From Byssochlamys sp. IMV 00236 (taxonomy: Eukaryota > Ascomycota > Eurotiomycetes > Eurotiales > Thermoascaceae), in NCBI GenBank assembly GCA_001931875.2, contig MSJH02000482.1, forward strand, positions 310,001 to 374,000: 64,000 nucleotides of DNA, in the 5' to 3' direction. Below the pieces are notes generated by a model. It was not told the origin of the DNA, did not search any database, and saw nothing but the letters and a program-made list of their open reading frames with translations. Made by a program: the position numbers and the translations under genes. Below, one piece after another: positions 50,134-64,000 of this stretch. The stretch's first letter is position 1. Each line of letters opens with the position of its first letter.

Positions 50134-50760
50134 ATGTCGCGCGCAGTTACCTGGATGAAGATGGCCGGAGCGTATGAGCTTCCCCTTTACCAAGGCATAC
50201 GATTTTCGCTATAATGATACAGTTACTCACATTTTCACAATTTTAGTGGCATAGTTCTCTGTGTCGGCGGCCCAGCTTTTGTTCAATATATTCGTCCAAC
50301 AGAGGAGGAGCTTTTCAAGGTGCGCTTCTACATCGTTTATATCGTTCTATCGTTCAACTATACCAATTGCGTGGGAAGAACTTCGACTGACGACGTTATT
50401 TACTATAGAGATATAACCCTGAGCTTCAAAAGAAAAGTCTTGAGAATCGCGAACGCCGTGAGAAGGAATTCGATGACTACGTCACCAAGTTGAAGGAGTG
50501 GTCAAAATCGGACAAGTCCAGTATGTTTTGACCGGATATTACAGCCTGTCTATTTTCAATCAATACCCCCGAGCAACCAGCTATTTCACTATCCTCTACA
50601 CAAAACAATGACTAACTGCTCCGCGCAAATAGTCTGGGTGTCCGCTCAAGAAGATGCAGACAGGAAACGTGCAGAGATGGAAGCGCGTACGGTCCGTGCC
50701 AAGGAAGAAGCCAGGATACAAAAGGAGGAAATGCGAAAGGAGTTACTGGGCGAGAAATGA
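50134..50760 (+). CDS. CBP4: Cbp4, cytochrome bc1 complex assembly factor
   Basis: Four exons: 50134-50171, 50247-50319, 50409-50520 and 50633-50760; total 116 aa, introns 75, 89 and 112 nt, all phases closing. The protein starts [21 protein letters not shown], with a single membrane helix (about residues 11-28). Then comes the Cbp4 signature [16 protein letters not shown], and [24 protein letters not shown] Lys/Glu/Arg-rich coiled-coil tail ends the protein. Known Cbp4 sits in the mitochondrial inner membrane and works with Cbp3/Cbp6 on cytochrome b. The gene is small and cut into four pieces, the first exon only 38 nt. Confidence 0.93.
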
Positions 50761-51060
50761 CCTGGATTCGCAGATAAGAGGGTGACGCGCGCCCCTCGGA
50801 ACCCTGTCTAATGGGCTTGTATTATATGACTGTCTCAGCTACGAAGCGATGCCAATGGCCTTTCTCCCTGAAATTAATACACCAATATGTACATTATATA
50901 ACACTTTTAGGACCTTCATACACGGCTCTTGCCAAAAGGAAAAGAAATGACAGCTTCATCTCTACACGATACCCTGCTTCAGAGCTGATATATCTTGTGC
51001 CACAGTCCCATCATGGATTCATCAAGATAATTGAACTCACACGCAACCGAAAGGAGAATC

Positions 51061-51931
51061 CTATTCCTTCCCTCGGTACAACTCACTCAACGGCCCCTGC
51101 CTGGTCCAGATATTCATTCCCATCTTCTTCCCACTCGTCACCGGCAATCCCGCATGAAGCGTCGCCCGATCCCCAGTGCCATCTTTTCTCAGATTCTGCC
51201 AAAACACCGCGTTCCTTGGGATCGGACGAAACGTCACGCCTGCATCCCACGGCTCATCACAATTAATGAATTCACACCATCTTTCATCCCTTGGCGCATC
51301 GAGCATGGGGAAATTGGTCCCTCCACCCGTCACGTCCTCAACGGTGACATACACGAAAAAGGAAGTGAGCCTGTTCCCACCAACCTCGGCAGTTGTCTGG
51401 GATGGAGATTCGAACCAGTCCGTATGATGCTGGTAGTTTTCACCAAGTTCATACGCGACGAGCTGAAGAGGTTCGAGATGCGAGCGCGGAATGTCGAATC
51501 CTTGGAACGCCAGGGCGCGGTTCTCAATGCAACGGATAACATCGTCGCGAGGAGGGCTGGTCGAGCGAGAGTTGCGAGTTGTCGCGTTCATTCTGTTGCC
51601 GGCTTCATCGACGACTTCGGATTTGGTGAATTGGGATCTTCTATAGATGTGTTAGCAAAGCGACTTCAAATATCCAATGCATTTTCCTATATCCTGGGGG
51701 CAATACTTACGTTATCTCTTGAAGGTGCAGTGTTTCTTCCTCCGTGATAAAATCAGGTATATAGATGACTAGAGGATCCTTGGAGAAGATATGGACACTA
51801 TATCGGTGTTCAGGACATGTTGTTTCGGATATGCTTTCTTTATCCCCGACGACTATTTGCTTCGCAGCTGCAATATCAAAGCATAGAGAAGCAATTGTGC
51901 CAAGAAGTGGATAGAACAATGTGCGTCGCAT
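51061..51931 (-). CDS. Prolyl 4-hydroxylase-like 2-oxoglutarate/Fe(II) oxygenase, secretory
   Basis: Two exons: 51931-51711 and 51640-51061, one 70-nt intron; total 266 aa. A hydrophobic signal or anchor (about residues 5-22, ending IAAAK) leads to a P4H alpha-type catalytic domain. The iron site is H146-x-D148 in HHTDWF plus distal His236 in TLHAGLPV, with the 2-oxoglutarate-binding Lys in SGKKMGMNIW. GGGTNFP and VFWQNL are also characteristic. The enzyme should hydroxylate a proline or related residue using O2 and 2-oxoglutarate in the ER lumen or a bound compartment. It is divergent from a PDI-like gene 555 bp away. It is convergent with CBP4, with only 300 bp between stops. Confidence 0.92.
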
Positions 51932-52486
51932 GGTGCTTTTCTCTTGCTGTTTATTGTGTGGGAAACTCGAGTAGGATAAGGATCTTAAAATCCAAACAGA
52001 GAGAAGACATTCAGCTCCTACCCCTCCAGATGCAGAAAATACAATAGTAAAACGGCCCTCCAACTCTCTACTCTGAAACAGAAAAATATCTAAATTAGAA
52101 TATACCCCAACACTTTCTCATCTGTCGCGCCTCCAAGTATAACTAACGGAGGCTGACACAGAAGTGGTTCAGATGATGAAACACCGCTTGTATGGATCTT
52201 GTCTGGGGAGCTCCGCGAGCTCCTGATCTACGCCAATCTACTCCGTACAACGAATCACAAATCAACAATGGTATTGCCCGCTCCTCAAAATGATGCCTCT
52301 TTGCATTACGTGGGGTGATGTTCCGTAGCTTCTCCCGGGGCTCTTTTTCATCTTTTGCTCGATCGTTAAGCTGGCTTGTTTTGTCAACTTGTCTTTTTCA
52401 ATTGTGCACATCATACTTTTCAGTTGCGAGTGTTGGCAGAAAGCAAATTGATAGACGTCAAAAGAAAAAGAAAAAACCTCCCCAAA
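51932..52486. promoter_or_regulatory. Shared divergent promoter of P4H-like and PDI-like genes
   Basis: 555 bp between two start codons of ER-directed proteins. It contains a TACTCCGTA motif (52239-52247) and C/T-rich stretches. No gene inside. Confidence 0.5.
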
Positions 52487-54069
52487 ATGACGACACAGAC
52501 GTCTTTCTGGAGTTTATGGAATTTGTTGTTGTTGGGCTGCGGTCTTTATCAGAGCTCTTTCGCAAGCGGGGAACTTGTCCCGATAGTATCGGAGAAAGAG
52601 TTCAATTCGATTGTCGGGAAGGATAATACGGTACTTGCTACTTGTAAGGATTCACTAAAATCATGACATTTCTATTTATGCCATGTGAAACTGATTCAAT
52701 GAAAGCTAACTATGTTAAATAACAGTTATCTCTGTATGTTCTCATTCCTTCTTGAACATATATTAGAGACTCAAGCTCATAAACCGGTCAATGTACCTAC
52801 CTACCTATATAGCCACAAAGGTAGGTACTATTACGCCTCTCTTCTATCCCATGGGATAAATGAAAAGACCACTAGCTAATAATAGAATTTCTCAGCCCTC
52901 CAAGTAACGCTTTGCTCCCTGAACTTTCGCAAGCTGCATCTACATTAACAGCGCCGCTTATCACTGTTGACTGCACGGCTGCTACGGCTCTATGCAAGAA
53001 ATACGATATAAACGCCTACCCCACGATCAGACTCTTCCACGGCTTGGAAGATAATATTCGATATAGGGGTCCAAGAGCGGCAGATGCGTATGTACATGAC
53101 ATTACATTGCCCTTTCTCCCACTTGTACCCAATATCCTAATCTAGCAGAAATCAACAAGTTATTCATACGAAATAACTAACAATCCAATTATAAAACCAG
53201 AATAATCTCATTCATGATAAAACAACAACTCCCCCCACTCACAACCCTCAACAACGAAACCATCCAAGTCTTCAAATCCATCGACGATAAAGTCTTCATC
53301 GCCTATCTCCCACCTCTAGATGATGACGAGGAGCCATCTCCCGATGATCTCATCCGAGAAATATACACGTCCGTCGCGAACCAGAATCACGATCGTTTCG
53401 TATTTGGGATCTCGTTCGATCCGGCCCTCGCAGCGAAAGATGGTCTGCCTGTTCCGTCGATTGCGTGCTATAAGACGCGGTCCGAAGGGAATAATGAGGC
53501 TCTTGCGGGAATCGAGTTCTCACGGAGGAAGGTGGAGGAGTTCGTGCAGGCGATGAGTCGGGACGTTATTGGTGAGATGAATAGGAGGAATATGCAGGAG
53601 TATATGCAGGTGAGCTCTGATCTGGCTTTTCGCGATCGGTTTGGGCGAGAAAACGGTCAGGACTAATGAAGTATATGAAAACAAGCCCTCTAAACTCCTC
53701 GCCTATATCTTCTACGATACGCCCTCTACTCGCACGCATCTCCGACGCTCTCTTGGTCGTGTGGCCAAGAAACTTCAAGAATACGTGACGTTTGTCACCA
53801 TTGATGCTAATGAGTATGGTCATATCGCGACAAGTTTGGAGGTGCGGCCAGAGCTGTTACCCGCGCTCGTAGTCCACGACATGATGACGGATCGAGTATT
53901 TGTGTACGACCAAGACGCAGAGATTTATCCTAAGGCAGTGGGGAAGATGCTACTAGATATTCTACAGGGAAAATCCACACCGGGGGTGCAGCCGGTGGAG
54001 GATCAAAAGGCACATGAAGAGAACAACGATGAGCAGAAGGGGAATGACAATGGACATGATGAGTTGTAG
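52487..54069 (+). CDS. PDI-like thioredoxin-fold ER protein with HDEL tail (one-base splice mismatch)
   Basis: Exons: 52487-52643, about 52726-52733, 52896-53087, 53201-53609 and 53686-54069. A signal peptide (about residues 1-27) and a terminal GHDEL mark an ER-lumenal protein of about 382 aa. Domain a reads VLATFIS...PPSNALLPELSQAA, then CKKYDINAYPTIRLFHG with the usual cis-Pro. The CxxC active site is missing, its place taken by PPSN-like residues. Redox-inactive b-type domains follow, with LAYIFYDTP and FVTIDANEYG, then an acidic tail. Exon 2 is 8 nt by its GTATGT donor but 7 nt would be needed to match exon 3. The model is therefore one base out at that junction: a real frameshift, a sequence error, or a splice choice not seen here. 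Other junctions close. Likely role: chaperone or subunit rather than oxidase. Confidence 0.7.
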
Positions 54070-54482
54070 GCTGCATGAGACATATCGTGGATACAAACCC
54101 GTTGGCGACCAGGAATTCCGTGTAAAGACAAGTATAAAAGACACGTAGGAGAAGTATTAATGGCAATGGCTATGCCCGTCTTCTGATCCAGATTCCCTGG
54201 CGTCGGATCCATTTTTGAATATCTAAATGGGCCCCCCGATATTTGATTTGATCGAAATATTCCGCGGGGCATATGATCGTAGGAACCTCCCTTGACTGAT
54301 AGTGTGCAATAGGGTGCCATGGATTACTGTAATGTTCAATAGATGAGTGCAACCGGTAATATACAATTTCAATACTAGGATCAGCCCAGTTTTCTGTAGA
54401 CGGACAGCGAATAGTTCAGACCATATACAATCACACGCCATACACCGCAATTGGGGTATACCAGGGTGTAGCCCCTACGAGG
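54070..54482. other. Convergent 3' region
   Basis: This gap lies between the PDI-like gene (+) and the GH76 gene (-). No gene was seen. Confidence 0.6.
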
Positions 54483-56013
54483 TCAAGATGATACCATCCA
54501 GTAAGCCCCACCGATAGTGAAAATAATAACAAGGCCAGTAAGGATACCAGCACCAGCACGATCAGCAACAGTGATCTTGTCTTGATAATCATGCAGGGAA
54601 TCGTCATCTGAGGCGCCTGTGCCTGCAGAGTAGTCACCTTTACTGGTACCGCCGGTCATGTTCGTGACGGTATCTGGAACCTGGTCGATCAGATTGGATT
54701 GGAAAATTTCCATCGCACTCATCTGCTCCCCAACACCGAGACTGCCATCGAATTGTGCTCCCATCGTCCATCGCAAACCACAAGCATTATTAGGGCCGCT
54801 GCACTGTTGAGCAGCTGCCATGGCTGAAGCCTGTAGCTTTGGTAGCAGTAGGTCGTGTGTGAAAGGCGCTAGCTTGATGGTGGCAGCCATCCATCGTGCG
54901 AGGTAAGCTTTAAACGATCGTTGATCGACATTGCATTTTCCATTGCTTTCGCACGCTACTTCAGTCATGACGTTGTTCTCGAAGAAGACGTTTGTACCAC
55001 GTATGATGCCTTCCAGGCGAGTCTTCCAGGTCTCTGATCCATTTGTCTGGGGTGTCTGTCAGCGTAAAGGAGGTAGGAATTGACGAATAAGGCAGCCTTA
55101 CAAATTTATACATGGCCGCCGCTCCCATCATGAAGACGCCACTATTGTAGGTCCACTGTATGTGGTTTAAACTCGTACAGTTTTGCGTATCATCAGTACC
55201 ATCGAAGAACGTGTAGTCAGACGTGCCGAGTCCTATGGCCATAACCCAATCGAATGCTCGTTCCGCCCATTCCGCATATGTCTGATTGCCAGTGTACACG
55301 GCCAACCGAGAAGCTAGGTTGAAGAAGCAGCCGTTTGAGATAGTATTCTTGTAATTGTATCCGTTGTTGAATGAAAAGATTTGCCACTTAAGGCCTCCTC
55401 CGCAGGTCGCGTTGTCCCAACGAGGAGCTTGCGTATTGAAGACGGCCTGCGCCAGCGCGAGCCACTGAGGTTGATCCTCCGGAGGATTAGGAAATCTGGT
55501 TTCGGCAGCAGTCATGGCTGCCATACCCCAGAACCCCTGATCATCATTTCCCAAAGTCTTTGACTGATTCGGCGGCATGTAATTTTCTTCCGGTCCGACC
55601 TGCCAAAGCATTGCCTGGGTTGTCACATCCACGTATTGCTTGTCCCCTGTGTAATAGTAGTAGTCGATCAATGCCCCGAACATCGCTCCAGCTTCCCACC
55701 AGTAATATGGATCCGGAAGGTTTCCAGGGACATCACCAGGGTGATCTCCCGTGTAGTATTTCATCATGCCAGCCGCCGCGGTCTTTGCCGCATTCTTGAT
55801 CGATTCTAATGCGTAGGCAGTGAGCATCGGATGTCATAGTCATAGTTCGCTTTGCTGACAGACAGCGGAAAACACAAATCTTCAATCACACATACCTGGG
55901 CTGTTCAGATCCAGATCAATAGCAGCTTGCACCATATGGGCACCCAGAAACACAGCACAGACGAGGGGTTTCCATGACCAAGTCTGGTCGAAAACATGTG
56001 GTAGTAACCTCAT
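54483..56013 (-). CDS. GH76 cell-wall mannanase, Dfg5/Dcw1 type
   Basis: Three exons: 56013-55896, 55805-55102 and 55046-54483; total 461 aa, introns 90 and 55 nt. A signal peptide (to about residue 31, ending MVQAA) is followed by the GH76 (alpha/alpha)6 barrel. The paired catalytic Asp residues are in GNDDQGFW (127-128). Other family strings are [34 protein letters not shown] and [14 protein letters not shown]. The end has a Ser/Thr/Gly stretch, then one hydrophobic helix, consistent with GPI anchoring. Dfg5/Dcw1 proteins trim GPI mannose and help cross-link GPI proteins to wall glucan. The enzyme acts outside the plasma membrane. Confidence 0.94.
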
Positions 56014-58121
56014 GTCTGCGCAAATCGAGATGTCAAAAAACAATAGAATAGTGTCGATACAGGGATAAAGCAAGGTCTCAAATCGTCAAGCGAAAGCTAT
56101 ATGCATATCAACTGCACCGCGATTAAATTATGTACCGGATCATATCCAAGATACAGCCCGTTGGTAAGGTTTGACGAGGAACGGCAGTCAGTTTCTTGCA
56201 AGGTGGTCATCCGGGGGCTGGAGATGTGTTGCTTCCCACTGTAAAGTGCTGGAAGGAGAGAGCACCTAGGCGTTCACAATACGGCCAAGACTACAGCGAG
56301 GAGGCAGGGGGTTTGCTAGCGGGGTAAGCTCAAAACATAGCCACAGGAAGGAAGGAAGTGATTGTTAGAAAAAAAAAGTGATCGGAAAGGAACGAGTGAC
56401 CACCAGCATAGACTTGACGCGGTGTAGTATAGTTCGATGATGCTGCGGGTGTCAGCGACGGATGGGAGCCCGTCTAGGTTTATAACGAGTGTTAGAGAAG
56501 CCGCGGATGAGCACCTTGGGCCAGAAAGAATATAAATAAGCGAGTCTCATCAATTTCCGGCCTCAAGAGCTGCATGCGAATCCTTCCGCCGACAGCCATC
56601 GCCAAGTCACTGCACGGGAGGCGCGGGCTTGAGTACCTCCACTGCCAAGGAGCTTGGGAAGAACAGAAAGGCGCCCGGCGGAGTTTGTATTGGTCTTGGC
56701 TCCATGTTCCCGCCGGAAGAGGCATCTCCAGGGAGAGCGCTCATTGTTCTTGGTTCCAGAGGCCTGAACGGGCAGACTTTATGGTACGAGGTCGAGTATA
56801 GACTATCTAAGGGCATCTGGAGAGGTCACGATGTTGTTGCTCGCTCAATCGAGTAAAGGACGATAATAGGGCCCGAACCCCGCGATCTTCAGGTCTAGAC
56901 TCTTTCTCCAGGTGTGGAACTCCCCGGGGTGCCTTATTGCTCTCCCCAACGTCATGGTATCGAGTATTTAAGTACGTAGCTGGGTGTTTGCCAGGTCAGA
57001 AAAATCGCTGCGACAGTCCGCGTCCCAAGGACGACCGTGACCCAGGATAGCTGAAGCAAGAAAGCGCCATTGTCGAGCGTAGCTAGCAAAAGGGCAAACT
57101 AGGGTTGGTTTGCCAATACTACTACCTCCTCTGGCGCAGAGAATGTCTCGAGGGTCGCCGGTCTGGCGCTTTCTGCTCTTATTGGCGTAGCGCGACGCAG
57201 ATCATCATAGGCCATTGGATGATGGACATGTTGACTAGTGCTGCGATTCAGTAACGACTAACGAGATTGGAGTCTGGAACAAGATTATTGCCCAGTGGAG
57301 AGATCATGATGTCCTGTTGGCTGCGAGATTGGATGCTCTGAAGGACATGTTTTGTCCTTGGATGGCGTTGCATACTGAAAAATTTCACGGAGGACCATGG
57401 AACATTCCACCATGTCCAAAGCCGTTGTTGGCAATTCCATAGGACAGCCAGCCTAGAGTAAGCACAGTTGCCATTCCGTTATTGGGCTTTGGGCCATCTC
57501 ATCCTGGGCTAATAATCGCCACGCGAAGTGGCTGTTTTGGCCTGCACAGCCCCATACTGTCTCTCACGGCAACCAAGACACGCAGGCAGAGGCAATCTCA
57601 AAGGTTCAGTGATGATCCCATCGCACTGTTGGATGGACAAACCAGTAGAAAGGACATTGGACTGTAAGAAGAACTTGAGGATCTGGACCAGAATGACTCT
57701 GACAAGCGCTATTTTGCTTTGGTTATTAATGATGCTACAGCCGGGCGTAAAAATAGCAGACCGGCCACGAGCGGCGCGGTCACGTGCAGCAGCCCCGACA
57801 GAACCGAAACGCTTCCATCTCCAGACGGTCGGCCCATTCACGCCCCCGACAGCGTCCTAGTGCCTCTGCTGCTTTCCCTCTTGTTCTCGACTGCAACTTT
57901 GACGTCTCCCATCATCTCTCTCCTTGATACCCACCTCGTGATACCCACCACTTCCTCTTCCATCTGCTGAGACTCTCGTTGTCCTTCGTCGATCGAAGTA
58001 GAGAGATCTCCCCGCCTCCTGGTCAAAAGTTGCCAGCTAGCTTGACGATTTTACGAGATAACCGGAAACGCCACTACTCCTTGACACCTCGACCTGACCA
58101 AACCGCATCGTTACCGTCACC
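56014..58121. other. Divergent intergenic region
   Basis: 2.1 kb between the GH76 gene (-) and synaptobrevin (+). Short protein-like scraps occur on the plus strand (about 57246-57440 and 57660-57750) but have no start, splice partner or recognisable family. The last 250 bases are C/T-rich promoter-like sequence. Confidence 0.45.
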
Positions 58122-58743
58122 ATGGCCGACCGCGAACAGCCCTACGACCCCTATATCCCCTCTGGTGGAAGCGCGCCCTCTGGGGGAAACCAGAGGACCG
58201 CAGCTTTACAGGCGGTAGGTTCGACCTCGGCTTTCTAGGCTGCAGCGAGAAAAAAAAAGGATCGCATTCCGGCTCCTTTCAGGGGACGCGACACTCTCAA
58301 GCCCGGTCAAAACGGTGCTAGGGACCAGTGATGCGCTATTGCCTGTGGACTGGAATGAGAAAATGGATCGCTCAGCTGCCCTAGACACGCTCTGTTTCAA
58401 TTTGCGATAACAATGCTGACTTGGTGAATTGCAGCAAATTGATGATACCGTGGGGGTGATGCGCGAGAATATCAACAAGGTGTCGCAACGTGGAGAGCGC
58501 CTTGACTCCCTTCAGGACAAGACGGACAACCTGGCTGTATCGGCACAGGGATTCCGCAGAGGTGCCAACCGTGTGAGGAAGCAGATGTGGTGGAAGGACA
58601 TGAAGATGCGCGTGTGCCTGGTCATTTGCGTCATCATCCTGATCGTTGTCATTGTTGTCCCTGCAGGTAAGTCTCGGCTCTTGATGCTCCTTTCTGCGAT
58701 TCGAGTGTCTAACGCCCTGATAGTTGTTGTGACGAAACACTGA
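58122..58743 (+). CDS. Synaptobrevin-type R-SNARE (Snc1/2, SynA-like)
   Basis: Three exons: 58122-58214, 58435-58666 and 58724-58743; total 114 aa, introns 220 and 57 nt. A Pro/Gly-rich N-terminus of 31 residues fills exon 1. The R-SNARE coiled coil starts at exon 2 ([16 protein letters not shown]), with the ionic-layer Arg in [18 protein letters not shown] basic WWKDMKMR juxtamembrane stretch and a C-terminal membrane anchor follow, ending VVVTKH. It resides on secretory vesicles and pairs with plasma-membrane Q-SNAREs for exocytosis at hyphal tips. The start context is strong (GTCACCATGG). The last exon codes only six full residues. Confidence 0.96.
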
Positions 58744-62845
<4,102 letters not shown>

Positions 62846-64000
62846 ACTTCCCAACAACTACATCCCCAGCTGAGATACAAAATACGAATAGGGAGGACAA
62901 ATGCATTACCCAGGTTACAGACCGTCCATCAACGGCTTCAGGAGTATCCTTTGATGCGCGGTTACCAGTCTATTCCATCGAGGGTGTTCCGCATTTGTTC
63001 CAGCATGGTCTTAGACTTTTTCCCTTAGGCCTATCCTATATCTTACCAGGCGCCTCATGTTATGTTAAAATCTGTCTGTACATGTTGAGTTTACTAATCG
63101 GTTATCGGTTACTTTTTCTGTAGTGGCTGCATTCAGCCTGCGTTTTGATCTACTCTGCTATCTTGCGTGCCTGCACTGTATTCAGGATTCATGTGTCATA
63201 TACGATGGGTCCATCTATTTGCTTTCGATTTCCTTCATATCTACATTATAGACGTCAGTGATGACGATGTCAAGGTGGACATGGTGCTTTATCCCCACAT
63301 TCCGTGAAGCCTTTGTGAAAAGGAAGGAGTACAACTAAAAAAAGTACATATACATACGGTCAAATCTGCTATGTTCGTGTGCAGTAATCATAACTAGTTG
63401 GAGATGTTGCGTTTATGGTACATCCTCGAGGCCAATGGCTCCTTGAAACACATTTCACGAGGGCCGCTTTCATACGGCAGGTGCCAATTGCAGACACACT
63501 GGGCCAGTCTTCGTGGATGCAGAATCCTCTATCTGCTTATTTCAGGGGAAGAAAATCCTGATATACATCAAGATCTTTAACTACTACTCATTTTGAAGTC
63601 CAAGAAATTTCAAGACCATGACAGGTGCATGGAGTTTCCTTCGAACTACGCCGAAAGGCATATCCTCCATGGTTATGAGTCTACGAAATCCCATTTATTA
63701 TCCCTTTCCAAAGAACCGTAAAGCATTCTACAAATTCCATCTTCAGTAGAGCTAACTAGTACTTCCGCGCAATCAGGAGGGGTGGGCTGGCTCTTCCTCT
63801 GCCCGGACATGTGAACTTGTCGACGAGCGTACCTCCGTCAACTCACTTCGACAAGCTTCCACCACCCTCCTTTTCCAACATCGCCATCTTTAATGATGCT
63901 CATCGCGTCATTACTCGACGAAAGCCTTACTGGTGTCAATTAATAGTACTCCTGGGAGTTATTTCGTTATTGAGGGACGTGTATCCCGATTTCTTGACGC
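62846..64000. other. Downstream intergenic sequence to window end
   Basis: 3' region of the Arg5,6-type gene, then sequence without a recognisable gene. Any neighbouring gene lies beyond the window. Confidence 0.55.

Noticed and set aside
51031..51747. 238-codon plus-strand open frame
   Set aside because: Antisense to the prolyl-hydroxylase-like gene, which carries the real motifs.

Overview
The window is nuclear DNA of a filamentous ascomycete, most likely Eurotiales (Aspergillus/Penicillium type). The genes are split by short introns (mostly 48-120 nt, GT...AG, with visible CTRAC/CTAAC-like branch sites), a dispersed single 5S rRNA gene is present, and the protein families are typical of that group (Flc/TRP-ML channel, Skt5/Chs4 activator, GH76 Dfg5/Dcw1, fused Arg5,6). 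Gene models were built by hand by joining exons so that splice phases close; each total coding length given is a multiple of three unless stated.

Layout. Bases 1-7854 show no gene. 7855-34694 is an accessory-looking block: an Flc/TRP-like membrane protein (-), a phenol-2-monooxygenase-like flavoprotein (-) divergent from a Baeyer-Villiger monooxygenase (+), a C2H2 + Zn2Cys6 transcription factor (+), a short-chain dehydrogenase (-), a 67-residue six-cysteine secreted protein (-), a degenerate ORF, an MFS transporter (+) and a cytochrome P450 (+). Apart from the channel, the small secreted protein and the relic, this is an oxidative set with its own regulator and transporter but no PKS, NRPS or terpene synthase in view. 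It could be a catabolic or detoxification cluster, or half of a larger metabolite cluster. 35386-36582 is a multi-span membrane protein gene broken by a 19-bp tandem duplication. 36583-38482 is AT-rich and gene-free, followed by the 5S rRNA gene.

From 39.2 kb onward the content is conserved, mostly housekeeping: a small Tyr/Asn/Gly/Ser-rich protein, a mitochondrial pyruvate carrier divergent from a complex I NDUFA2-type subunit, a membrane-anchored DOPA-dioxygenase-like enzyme, an Skt5/Chs4 chitin synthase activator with a CAAX end, Cbp4, a prolyl-4-hydroxylase-like 2OG oxygenase divergent from an HDEL-tailed PDI-like protein, a GH76 wall mannanase, a synaptobrevin R-SNARE, and the fused Arg5,6 arginine enzyme with an upstream Gcn4/CpcA-type site. 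Secretory-pathway and wall functions (activator, P4H/PDI, GH76, SNARE) and mitochondrial functions (MPC, NDUFA2, Cbp4, Arg5,6) alternate along this half.

The most interesting items are the backbone-less oxidative cluster with its three-finger regulator, the six-cysteine secreted peptide reconstructed from three tiny exons, the P4H/PDI-like divergent pair (with an active-site-less first PDI domain and a one-base splice-phase mismatch), and the 19-bp frame-breaking duplication.
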